A DNA stretch of 40,053 bases. Origin: Lachnospiraceae bacterium (lineage in GTDB: Bacteria; Bacillota; Clostridia; Lachnospirales; Lachnospiraceae). The stretch spans positions 1 through 40,053 of the forward strand of contig JAJQHY010000023.1 of NCBI GenBank assembly GCA_021199495.1, given 5' to 3'. Shown one piece after another: positions 1-7,818 of the stretch. A program made the position numbers and the translations under genes. The notes beneath the pieces were generated by a model. The model saw only the letters and a program-made list of their open reading frames with translations, searched no databases and was not told the origin of the DNA. How positions within the stretch are numbered: the first letter of the stretch is position 1; each line of letters begins with the position of its first letter.

Positions 1-72
1 CAAGGTGCTATAGTTAAAGGTCAAGTAATGATTACACTTTCGACCCTAACATCATTATGATACAAGGGACAA

Positions 73-114
73 AAGGTCAGAAATCGAATGTTTTACATTC
101 ACATTTATGACCTT
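73..114. repeat. Long imperfect hairpin upstream of the first gene
   Basis: Inverted repeat seen directly: AAGGTCA at 73-79 pairs with TGACCTT at 108-114, AAAT (81-84) with ATTT (103-106), and GAATG (86-90) with CATTC (96-100), around a TTTTA loop at 91-95. That is 16 pairs with small internal mismatches. There is no T-run directly after it, so it is not a standard terminator. It may be an interspersed palindromic repeat or a processing site. Other copies in the genome cannot be checked from this window. Confidence 0.5.
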
Positions 115-141
115 GGGGACCGCAACAACATAACATATATA
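113..141 (+). promoter_or_regulatory. Possible sigma-A promoter for the TPR gene
   Basis: TTGGGG at 113-118 and TATATA at 136-141 with a 17-nt spacer, about 50 nt before the proposed TTG start. The -35 is a poor match, so this is tentative. Confidence 0.3.
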
Positions 142-189
142 TGTTTAAGCGGACTGGAACTTTATTATTTCATCACAGAGGTGATACTT

Positions 190-2727
190 TTGGATAAGGC
201 GGAATACAGGATCAGGACAGATGAGATCAAAGAACTGATCAACGAGAGGGAATACGAAGAGGCCGCGGCGGTGGCGGATGAGATTGACTGGAGACGGGTC
301 AAAAGTGTCAAGATGCTTTGCACCGTCAGCGATCTTTATAAAATTAACAGGCGTTTTGATGATGCCAAAAATATTCTGCTCATTGCGTACCGTAAAAATC
401 CGCAGAGCCGCACGATTTTATACGCGCTCTGCGATCTTTCCATCCGGCTTGAGGAGCTGCTGGACGCAATCGCATATTTTAAGGCATATGTACAGGTTGC
501 TCCGCGGGATCCGGGACGTTACGTGCTGCAGTATCGGCTGTACCAGGCACAGGAGGTTGGCATAGGCGAGCGGATCAGTGTGCTGGAGGCGCTGAAAGCG
601 GAGGAATACACGGAACGCTGGGGATATGAGCTGGCGCTTTTGTATCATCGGAATAACCAGGCCGATAAGTGTGTAGCGGAATGTAATGAACTGATTTTAT
701 GGTTCGGCGAGGGCAAGTATGTTACCAAGGCCATGGAGCTGAAGATGCTGCATGAACCGCTGACGCAGTCGCAGCAGTATCTGTACGATCACAGGGGAGC
801 AGGAAGGACGGCTTCGGGGGATTCACAGGAAGAAACGATGGCGCAGGAGAGCGCCGCGTCTGAGCAATGGGAGATGAAACCGTATGGGACCGGAGCACAG
901 GACGGATCAGAGGAATCTGCCGCGCAAAAGGAATATGAAGAGACGCCTTCAGGCGTTGAAGAACAGACGCCTTCCCGTGTTGACGGCGGTGCCGCAGGGG
1001 ATGCGGAGGAGATCCGTGTCAAAACAGTTGATGTGGAAAATAAATACAGCACGATGAACCTGCAGAGAGAGCTGGCGGAGAGCTTAAGAGCTCTGCTTGG
1101 GGAAGCGAAAAAGCCCGCCGCTGTGCAGGAAGAATCGCAGCAAAAGACCTTTGTGGAGGAGGATATTCTCTTTGAGCAGGAGGATGAGGAGGAAGATAAC
1201 GGACGGTTTGACACCAAGGAAGTTTTAAGCCTTGCGGATATCCCCAGGGATAAGGTTGTGGAGATTTATCGGGAACCTGTAGTGCTTCAGGAGGAACAGA
1301 AGGCCTCAGATATCCCGGAACAGATGCAGCAGGCATTTGAGCCGCAGACGACAGAAGTGGTTGAGCCGGTACACATTATGGAGGTGCAGCATCCCGAACA
1401 GGACCAGGACAGCATGATTGACATGACGCGCATGGAGCCCGACGGGCAGATCGAAATGATACTTCCGGAGCCGGTGCGCCTGGAAAAGCAGATTACGGGA
1501 CAGTTAAGCCTTGATGACATCCTGGCGGAATGGGACAGAAGAAATCAGCAGATAGAAAAAGAACGCAGGGACGAGATTTATGAGCGTATCAAAAAGCAGA
1601 CCGGGGATATTTTCGCTGCGTTTGACGCCAGACAGAAAGAGGATATTCTGGATGAGCTGAACGATATTGCCGACCGGGAAGAGGAGAAGCTGCGCGGGCA
1701 GGAAGCCGAAGACTTTTATGAAGAAGAGCCGGTATTGGAGGATGGTTTCTGCGAGGAGGATGCACCTGCGCCGGAGGAAAACAGCCTTCCGGATGAGGAA
1801 GAGGCATTCATGCCCAAAGAACCGGCATTTTCAGATGAGGAAGAGATGTTCCCGGCAGAAGAACCGGAATTTACCTTTGCGGAGAATGAATTCCTGCCGC
1901 AGGAGCCGGAGCTTACGTATGAGGAGGAGCCTGCTGAGGCTAAGGACAAGGCAGCCTCCGGTGTGGAGGATCAACGCGCATCTCTGACCTTCAGAGAGAA
2001 AGTGCCGGAGCGGTATCGCAGATACGTTCATTCGGATGATGGAATGTGGGCAATCCGGAACGCATTGCGTGAGGCTGCGCTTCCGATTGAAAATGGCAAC
2101 ATTGTTGTGACGGGCGATAATTATGATTACTGCTTTGATTTTATCAGGCAGCTGCTCATCGATTTAAAGGACAACGGTATGCGTCTGTCCGGGAAGCTGG
2201 CGAGAATTTCTGCTGTAAATCTGAACAGGAAAAAGGCAGTACAGATTATGGATGCGCTGGAAGGCGGCGCAATGGTCATCGAGCGGATCAGTATGCTGAG
2301 CGCGGATAAAATGAAGGATATTCAGTCCGCTCTGCAGGAAGGAGAAAGAAAGCTTCTGCTGATTCTGGTGGATACACCGGACGCGATCAGCACGCTGAGT
2401 GCCAGACGGCCGGATTTTATGTCGTATTTTCCGATCCGGATCAATATGCAGGGAATGTCAACGAAGGAACTGGTGCGGTACGGCTCCGCATATGCGTATT
2501 CCGAGGAATATGTCATAGATGAGCTGGCGCTTCTGGCGCTGCAGACAAGGCTGGAGGATGAGGAGGCGTCAGACCGTGTTCCCATGCCGGAGGATGTGGA
2601 GGAAATGGTAAACGCAGCGATCCGTCACGCGAACCGCATCGGAATCAGACGGTTTGCGGCGACGCTCTCCGGTTCCCGTTATAATGAAGAAGATATGGTT
2701 ATCTTAAAAGAGCAGGATTTCGCTTAG
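190..2727 (+). CDS. TPR protein with acidic linker and pseudo-AAA+ C-terminal domain
   Basis: An 845-residue protein if translation starts at TTG 190, which I chose because AGAGGTGAT lies just upstream; the open frame runs back to an ATG at 88 inside a hairpin with no ribosome site. Residues about 1-200 are helical TPR-like repeats. A long, very acidic, low-complexity linker rich in E, P and F follows, with loose repeats of the type EEPEFTF / QEPELTY. The last 240 residues resemble CbbX/SpoVK-type AAA+ proteins in order of elements (GGAMVIERISML where Walker B would be, LILVDTPDAI for sensor 1, then RRPDFMSYFPIRI), but no Walker A GxxxxGK is visible and the Walker B acids are lost. This suggests a scaffold rather than an ATPase. 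Its role is unknown; it lies just before the Tad locus, separated by a - strand gene. No signal peptide is seen. Confidence 0.75.
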   Translation: MDKAEYRIRTDEIKELINEREYEEAAAVADEIDWRRVKSVKMLCTVSDLYKINRRFDDAKNILLIAYRKNPQSRTILYALCDLSIRLEELLDAIAYFKAYVQVAPRDPGRYVLQYRLYQAQEVGIGERISVLEALKAEEYTERWGYELALLYHRNNQADKCVAECNELILWFGEGKYVTKAMELKMLHEPLTQSQQYLYDHRGAGRTASGDSQEETMAQESAASEQWEMKPYGTGAQDGSEESAAQKEYEETPSGVEEQTPSRVDGGAAGDAEEIRVKTVDVENKYSTMNLQRELAESLRALLGEAKKPAAVQEESQQKTFVEEDILFEQEDEEEDNGRFDTKEVLSLADIPRDKVVEIYREPVVLQEEQKASDIPEQMQQAFEPQTTEVVEPVHIMEVQHPEQDQDSMIDMTRMEPDGQIEMILPEPVRLEKQITGQLSLDDILAEWDRRNQQIEKERRDEIYERIKKQTGDIFAAFDARQKEDILDELNDIADREEEKLRGQEAEDFYEEEPVLEDGFCEEDAPAPEENSLPDEEEAFMPKEPAFSDEEEMFPAEEPEFTFAENEFLPQEPELTYEEEPAEAKDKAASGVEDQRASLTFREKVPERYRRYVHSDDGMWAIRNALREAALPIENGNIVVTGDNYDYCFDFIRQLLIDLKDNGMRLSGKLARISAVNLNRKKAVQIMDALEGGAMVIERISMLSADKMKDIQSALQEGERKLLLILVDTPDAISTLSARRPDFMSYFPIRINMQGMSTKELVRYGSAYAYSEEYVIDELALLALQTRLEDEEASDRVPMPEDVEEMVNAAIRHANRIGIRRFAATLSGSRYNEEDMVILKEQDFA

Positions 2728-2741
2728 GGAATCCTGCTCTT
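2704..2741. terminator. Bidirectional intrinsic terminator
   Basis: AAGAGCAGGATT and AATCCTGCTCTT form a perfect stem that includes the stop region of the TPR gene, followed by CTTTT on the + strand. The same stem can serve the convergent DUF2508 gene on the - strand. Confidence 0.8.
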
Positions 2742-2779
2742 CTTTTAAATGGAGGCGGCAGTTGGAGAGGCATTTATTT

Positions 2780-3010
2780 TCAGGAGCGGCTGATTTTCTC
2801 CATTAAGTAGCTGTAGCGCTTCCAGATAGAGTTTACCTGATAAATATAGCAGTCGATCAGGTCGGGGTCTGTTACGTTGTCAAAGCCGCTGTAGGCGACT
2901 TCCAGAGCGAAGCGCGTTTTTTTCAGATCTTCTAAAAGGTTGTCTTTGGTTTCCGGCACGGGGACATTCTGGGCGGGCACCGCAGGCGGCTGTCGAAATA
3001 GAGTCTTCAT
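2780..3010 (-). CDS. DUF2508 (YaaL-like) family protein
   Basis: A 76-residue protein. The pattern KDNLLEDLKKTRFALEVAYSGFDNV, followed by DLIDCYIYQVNSIWKRYSYLM, is the DUF2508/YaaL signature; in Bacillus, YaaL is a small cytoplasmic protein near recR and bofA with no settled function. The start is the ATG at 3010, because AGGTGA lies 5 nt upstream on the - strand; a GTG at 3019 would place that site inside the gene. Here the gene stands alone, convergent with the TPR gene and divergent from the Tad operon, so its neighbours do not indicate a role. Confidence 0.75.
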   Translation of the reverse strand: MKTLFRQPPAVPAQNVPVPETKDNLLEDLKKTRFALEVAYSGFDNVTDPDLIDCYIYQVNSIWKRYSYLMEKISRS

Positions 3011-3221
3011 TCTGTTCACCTCACTTTTCGTCTTATATCCAGTATAATATAAATATGGAAAAAGTATACATAAACCCGTCCAAAAAGTATGACATGTCGG
3101 CCGAACAAATTGTCTTTTGGTTAAAAAAATCTTTGAGAATCCGCAATTTTTGACGATTGGTAATGTTATATGAACTTTTATTGTTCAATCCGGCGAAAAT
3201 GAAAAAGTTCGGCAAATTCGC

Positions 3222-3249
3222 TTTACAACCGGCATTCTTTTGCTATAAT
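3222..3249 (+). promoter_or_regulatory. Sigma-A promoter of the Tad pilus operon
   Basis: TTTACA (3222-3227) and a perfect TATAAT (3244-3249) with a 16-nt spacer, about 45 nt before the TadZ start. The AT-rich upstream stretch (3115-3215) could act as an UP element. No other strong promoter was seen until 12.7 kb, so it may drive the whole pilus operon. Confidence 0.7.
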
Positions 3250-3292
3250 GACATCACTTCCTTCCATTCTGACAATATTTTCAGGGTCTTGA

Positions 3293-4276
3293 GTGCAACC
3301 AATGACACGCAACCCGAAACTGGTTCTGTATGAACCGGACGAAACTTTTGCAGAGAGAATCTGCGATTACTGGATCAATCAGAAGAGCTTTCCTTTTGAG
3401 GTTACATGCTTTTCCAGCCATGAGAAATGGTGCAGTATGCTGCCAAAGCTTTCTGCCGATGTGTGGCTGATCGATACCAGTATTGCGGATGAGATACGAC
3501 AGGATGAACTCCGGGGCAGGGTGCTTTTGTGGACGGACGATGAGAGTCAGGAATCCGCGATTTATAAGTATCGGAGTGCTGACATTCTGATGCAGACGCT
3601 GAAGGACTGTCTCGATATGACCGCGGGCACTGCGGCGGATAAAAACCAGCCACGTATTCTGGGTCTGTATACGCCTGTACTGTCACAGCTGCAGACTGTG
3701 ACCGGCATGGAAATGGCGAGGATCCTGAGCGAATACGGTCAGGTGCTGTACCTTCCGCTGACAGGCTTTTGCGCCGTTAAAAACCAGCTGTCGGATCACT
3801 ATTCTAAAGACATATCAGATTTCATGTATTATCTTGCACAATCTGAGCAACAAACTACCATTCTGATTCAAAATTACATATTGGAGACTGAGGGACTGGA
3901 GCTGCTGGCTCCTGTTGACAATCCGGACAGTCTGCGGGCAGTACCGGTGGAAGAATGGCTGCATTTTCTGGATTTCTGGAAACAGTCGGGACGGTACCGG
4001 TACATTCTTCTGGATATCGGGCGTGAGATCGGGGAGGTACCCAGACTGCTTCAGGCATGCGACAGGGTGTGTGCTCTTAAGGAGAATACTGCCGTAAGTG
4101 AGGGCATCTGGCGTCAGTATGAACAGTATCTGGAGGCGACGGGCTATTTAAGCCTGATGTCGAGGACGGAGGTGATCACATTGCCTTACGCAAAAGAGAT
4201 GTTCGGCGGGATGGAAACTTCCACATATAAACGTCAGCTTGCGCGGCAGATTCTTGAAAGGGCACAGATGATATGA
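3293..4276 (+). CDS. TadZ/CpaE-like pilus localisation protein, degenerate ATPase
   Basis: A 327-residue protein. Residues 1-105 look like a receiver-type fold (PKLVLYEPDETF at the start, VWLIDTS at the position of the phospho-Asp strand), as in TadZ proteins, which place Tad machinery at the pole or membrane. Residues 120-327 correspond to the MinD/ParA-like part, but the P-loop region reads LGLYTPVLSQLQTVTG with no GKT/GKS, so ATP hydrolysis is unlikely. YRYILLDIG (near 238-246) matches the Walker B strand. The GTG start at 3293 has AGGG 6 nt upstream; an ATG at 3302 is the alternative. The gene overlaps tadA by 4 nt, and its place as first gene of the pilus operon supports the call. Confidence 0.75.
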   Translation: MQPMTRNPKLVLYEPDETFAERICDYWINQKSFPFEVTCFSSHEKWCSMLPKLSADVWLIDTSIADEIRQDELRGRVLLWTDDESQESAIYKYRSADILMQTLKDCLDMTAGTAADKNQPRILGLYTPVLSQLQTVTGMEMARILSEYGQVLYLPLTGFCAVKNQLSDHYSKDISDFMYYLAQSEQQTTILIQNYILETEGLELLAPVDNPDSLRAVPVEEWLHFLDFWKQSGRYRYILLDIGREIGEVPRLLQACDRVCALKENTAVSEGIWRQYEQYLEATGYLSLMSRTEVITLPYAKEMFGGMETSTYKRQLARQILERAQMI

Positions 4277-5523
4277 GCGGACAGTGGGAGGCGTTAAAAA
4301 AGCAGATCCGGGAATCTGTCATGGAACGTCTGAACCGGCAGGATGAGCAGGAGGATGAGGCGGTACTGTCCCAGATCCAGGAAGCCGCGCTGCCGTTTCC
4401 GGCCTTCAGGGCGCTGCTGCCGCAGGAGAAGGAGGCTCTGTGCGAAGAAGTGTTTCACAGCATCCGGGGACTTGATATTCTGGATCAGCTGCTGAAGCGG
4501 GAGGATATCTCCGAGATCATGATCAACGGATATGACCATATTTATGTGGAAAGGGACGGCAGGATAGAACGCTGGCCGGGGCGTTTTGAGAGTGAAGAGC
4601 GTTACCATGACATCATTCAGCAGATGGTGTCCGCCTGCAACCGTATGGTCAACGGAGCAAGTCCGATTGTGGATGCCAGGCTTCAGGACGGATCCAGACT
4701 GCATGTGGTGCTACCGCCGGTGGCGCTGGATGGGGCTGCAGTGACAATCCGGCATTTTAAGAGGGTGGCGTTTACTATGGAGGATCTGATCAGGATGCAG
4801 AGTATTTCCGCAGAGTGCGCGTCTTTTTTACAGAAGCTGGTGAAGGCGAAATACAACATTTTTATCAGCGGCGGAACCGGCGCCGGCAAGACCAGCTTTT
4901 TAAACGCGCTTTCGGCATATATTCCTGAGGATGAGCGGGTGGTCAGCATTGAGGACAGCGCTGAGCTTAAGCTGCAGCACATTCCGAATCTGGTTCGTCT
5001 GGAGACCAGGATGAGCAATGAGAAGGACTGTGTGCCGGTCAGTATGAGGAGTCTGTTAAAAGCCTCTTTGAGAATGTGGCCGGACAGGATTATTGTCGGG
5101 GAGGTTCGCGGGGAAGAGTGCGTGGACATGATTCAGGCGATGAACACCGGCCAGGAAGGAAGCCTCTCGACCGGCCATGCCAACTCGGGAAGGGATATGC
5201 TGGCCCGCCTGGAGACGATGTTTCTGATGGGGTTGGAGATTCCGCTCGAAGCGATTCGCAGGCAGCTTGGCTGTATTGATATCATCGTACACCTGGGACG
5301 GCTCAGGGACAAAAGCAGGAGGGTACTGGAGGTCTGGGAAATTCTGGGTTACCGGGACGGGGAGGTACAGATGCATCTTCTGTACCAGTTTCAGGAGGAG
5401 GAAGAGCGCAATGGGAAAATATACGGAAGCCTTCAGAAAGTGGGAACGCTTCAGAGAACAGATAAGCTGGCCCTGGCGGGCTTCAGAGTACCTCCCGGAC
5501 CTTTCCCTGCCGAGACGTCTTAG
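4273..5523 (+). CDS. tadA: TadA/CpaF family pilus assembly ATPase
   Basis: A 416-residue secretion ATPase of the type II/IV superfamily, which powers Flp pilus assembly from the cytoplasmic face. Seen in order: N-terminal domain (about 60-160) with the ISEIMINGYDHIYVE pattern typical of CpaF; Walker A GGTGAGKTS at 200-208; Asp box IEDSAEL at 226-232; Walker B RIIVGEVRG at 272-280; His box STGHANS at 299-305. All catalytic motifs are intact. The ATG at 4273 overlaps the tadZ stop (ATGA). The last 37 codons lie in a second frame over the start of tadB, so the C-terminal tail (after about residue 375, ending PPGPFPAETS) is probably lineage-specific. Confidence 0.95.
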   Translation: MSGQWEALKKQIRESVMERLNRQDEQEDEAVLSQIQEAALPFPAFRALLPQEKEALCEEVFHSIRGLDILDQLLKREDISEIMINGYDHIYVERDGRIERWPGRFESEERYHDIIQQMVSACNRMVNGASPIVDARLQDGSRLHVVLPPVALDGAAVTIRHFKRVAFTMEDLIRMQSISAECASFLQKLVKAKYNIFISGGTGAGKTSFLNALSAYIPEDERVVSIEDSAELKLQHIPNLVRLETRMSNEKDCVPVSMRSLLKASLRMWPDRIIVGEVRGEECVDMIQAMNTGQEGSLSTGHANSGRDMLARLETMFLMGLEIPLEAIRRQLGCIDIIVHLGRLRDKSRRVLEVWEILGYRDGEVQMHLLYQFQEEEERNGKIYGSLQKVGTLQRTDKLALAGFRVPPGPFPAETS

Positions 5524-6217
5524 CTGGGTGATGGAGGGAACAGGAATTGCAGGGATTTTAGGATATTTCTTTTACAGAAGTGTGCCGGCATTTATGGTGC
5601 TGCTGTTGCTTGTCCCCGTTTTTTATATCTGGCAGCAGCAGGAGTATCTGGAGCGGCTGCGGACACAGATTACGCTTGGTTTTAAGGAGTGGCTGGTTTA
5701 TTTAAAGAGTGAGCTGCAGGCGGGATACAGTCCCGAACAGGCGGTGCTCAGAGTGCAGAAGCCCTTTCGGTCTTACATAGGGGACAGACATCCACTCTGC
5801 CCGGGCCTTGCAAGAATTTCATCGGGGCTTAAGCTTCACTGCCCGTTGGATGAGCTGCTGACAGAGTACGGAAGGGAGAGCGGCATTGGTTATATTGAGG
5901 GCTTTGCCAGAACCTTTTCCATTGTAAAGGAGCGGGGCGGCAGTATGTCGGAGACACTTGACGGCAGCATCCGGCAGATCTGTGAGCGTATTGAAACGGT
6001 GCAGGAAATTGAGAGCATGATTTCCGCCAAAAAGCTGGAGCACAAATTTATGTGTGTGGTTCCGTTTGCCATTCTGCTGTTTGTGGGAACAACAGCGAAG
6101 GGATATTTTGACCCGCTGTATCACAACCTGACGGGAATTGCCGTTATGACGATAGCGCTGGCGGTTTATGTGGTCAGCGTGGCACTGGGAGAAAGGATAA
6201 CGAAGGTGAGACTGTGA
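5411..6217 (+). CDS. tadB: TadB-like pilus platform protein
   Basis: A 268-residue inner-membrane platform protein, a T2SSF/GspF-type partner of the TadA ATPase. Two hydrophobic segments sit near residues 45-75 and a pair near 210-260; the cytoplasmic part between them carries the family pattern LKSELQAGYSPEQAV and later KERGGSMSETL. I chose the ATG at 5411, in a different frame from tadA, because AGGAGG lies 10 nt upstream; this makes a 113-nt overlap with tadA. The frame is open back to 5267, but that part is out-of-frame tadA sequence. It ends in a GTGA overlap with tadC. Confidence 0.85.
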   Translation: MGKYTEAFRKWERFREQISWPWRASEYLPDLSLPRRLSWVMEGTGIAGILGYFFYRSVPAFMVLLLLVPVFYIWQQQEYLERLRTQITLGFKEWLVYLKSELQAGYSPEQAVLRVQKPFRSYIGDRHPLCPGLARISSGLKLHCPLDELLTEYGRESGIGYIEGFARTFSIVKERGGSMSETLDGSIRQICERIETVQEIESMISAKKLEHKFMCVVPFAILLFVGTTAKGYFDPLYHNLTGIAVMTIALAVYVVSVALGERITKVRL

Positions 6218-7536
6218 GTGGCCTGACTGAGAAAATGGCGCAGAAGCTGTATAAGCAGATGGAGAAGAGCAGGGCTTTCGATTTCCTGGCACCTTTAGGG
6301 CTGCGCAGCAGTATTGAGTTTGACGGGATGGAAGTGCGGCAGTATTACACGGACAAGATTTCACTTCTGATCAGAGTGCTGGCAGCCGCGCTGCTTTTGC
6401 TTGCACTGCAGGGAACGGCACTGTATCTGGAAAGAGAGCAGGTCACAGTACTTACACGGCCTGCAGCAGGAGAGGCGGCAATGACGGAGGAACTCATGCT
6501 GGAGACAGAAGGAGCGGATGTTACAGTGGAGATTTACGCCCGGGAGCTTACCTGGGAGGAGGCGGACGAGAGCTTTCAGACTCTGGTGGCATTTCTGGAG
6601 GAGTCTGTGCTGGGAGACAATGCTGATGCCGGACAGGTAACGGGGGATCTGGTACTGCCGGACAGTGTGAAAGGGTATCCTTTCACACTGACATGGAGCA
6701 GCTCGGACAGAAGCGTGATTTCCGCGGAAGGGGCGGTAAACAGGGAGGAGCTGACGCAGGATACTGTGGTGGAACTGACTCTGAAGGCAGATTACGGGGA
6801 ATGGCAGTGGTATGATACCTTTGAACTGACCGTCTTGATGATAGAGACAGATGCTTCCGGACAGTATCTGAAGGATGTGGAGACTTTACTTCAGGAAAGC
6901 GAGGAGGCCAGCAGAAACCAGGAGCAGTGGGAACTGCCGCTGGAGCTGGATGGAAATGTCCTGCACTTTTACCGGGAAATGGATTACAGCAATCTGATAT
7001 GGATTGCGGTACTGGGTGTGCTGTTGCCGCCGCTTCTGTGGGTACTAAAAGACCGGGATCTGATGGATAAGCGCAGAAAGAGACGGGAAGTGATGCGGGA
7101 CGCTTATCCGGAATTTATCAGCAGTCTGTCTCTGTATATAGCAGCGGGATTAAATCTTCAGCGGGCGCTTTATGAGTGTGCGGCGGATTATCAGCGGACG
7201 CCCGGACGGATCAGGCCTCCGGGTCAGGAGCTGTCTGATTTTGTGAAGAGGATGCGGGGCGGCTACAGTTTTTATCAGGCACTGGAGGCTTTTGCCGACG
7301 CCTGTGATGAAGAGCATTACCGGAAGCTGGCGGGATTGCTGCGACAGGCTGAGAAAAACAGCATGCGCGGGCTTGTACAGCTGCTGGAACAGGAGGCCAT
7401 GAATGTACAGGAGGAACAGCGCAGAAATTTCAGGATGAAAGGGGATCAGATGTCTGATCAGCTGCTGGGTCCCATGATGCTGCAGCTTGCGATTGTGATG
7501 GGGCTGATTATGGTTCCGGCGTTTATGTCATTCTGA
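6214..7536 (+). CDS. tadC: TadC-like platform protein with inserted Ig-like domain
   Basis: A 440-residue protein. Membrane segments are at about 50-71, 261-278 and 418-438. The T2SSF domain (297-408, YPEFISSLSLYIAAGLNLQRAL) is the normal TadC platform unit. Between the first two segments lies a loop of about 190 residues, predicted to be outside the cell, that normal TadC proteins lack. Part of it (143-208) matches the atrophied bacterial Ig pattern: DLVLPDSVKGYPFTLTWSSS, then a VIS..G.V turn, then VELTLKADYG and a closing TFELTVL strand. GTG 6214 overlaps the tadB stop by 4 nt. Function: docks TadA and supports pilin insertion; the outer domain may contact the cell wall (inference). Confidence 0.85.
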   Translation: MSGLTEKMAQKLYKQMEKSRAFDFLAPLGLRSSIEFDGMEVRQYYTDKISLLIRVLAAALLLLALQGTALYLEREQVTVLTRPAAGEAAMTEELMLETEGADVTVEIYARELTWEEADESFQTLVAFLEESVLGDNADAGQVTGDLVLPDSVKGYPFTLTWSSSDRSVISAEGAVNREELTQDTVVELTLKADYGEWQWYDTFELTVLMIETDASGQYLKDVETLLQESEEASRNQEQWELPLELDGNVLHFYREMDYSNLIWIAVLGVLLPPLLWVLKDRDLMDKRRKRREVMRDAYPEFISSLSLYIAAGLNLQRALYECAADYQRTPGRIRPPGQELSDFVKRMRGGYSFYQALEAFADACDEEHYRKLAGLLRQAEKNSMRGLVQLLEQEAMNVQEEQRRNFRMKGDQMSDQLLGPMMLQLAIVMGLIMVPAFMSF

Positions 7537-7644
7537 CAAAGACCGTGTACGGACAGCCGTCGCAGAGCGCGGGAAGGAAAGCCACGGCAGACAGCGAATG
7601 GACAGGATGCATCAAATAACAAACAGAGAGGAGACAGAAAAAAG

Positions 7645-7818
7645 ATGAAAACATTATTGTGGGAAATGAAAACGAGAAAGCTTGCTGGTTTTGGCACGGT
7701 GGAGATGATTCTGCTGATTGTGGTGCTGATTGCGGTCGTGCTGATTTTTAAAAGCCAGATTACAAGCCTGGTACAGAGCATTTTTCAGAATATCACAAAC
7801 CAGGCACTCAGTGTCTAG
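7645..7818 (+). CDS. flp: Flp-type (type IVb) pilin
   Basis: A 57-residue gene, too short for most ORF cut-offs. The leader is MKTLLWEMKTRKLAG, followed by the mature end FGTVEMILLIVVLIAVVLIF. Prepilin peptidase should cut after Gly15; Glu20 is then the conserved +5 glutamate, and the hydrophobic stretch is the pilin spine. The ribosome site GAGGAG lies upstream (7627-7632). This is the major pilus subunit; it sits between the platform genes and the minor subunits, and its processing enzyme is encoded at 10393. The stop overlaps the next gene by 8 nt. The 108-nt gap before it holds no further gene. Confidence 0.9.
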   Translation: MKTLLWEMKTRKLAGFGTVEMILLIVVLIAVVLIFKSQITSLVQSIFQNITNQALSV

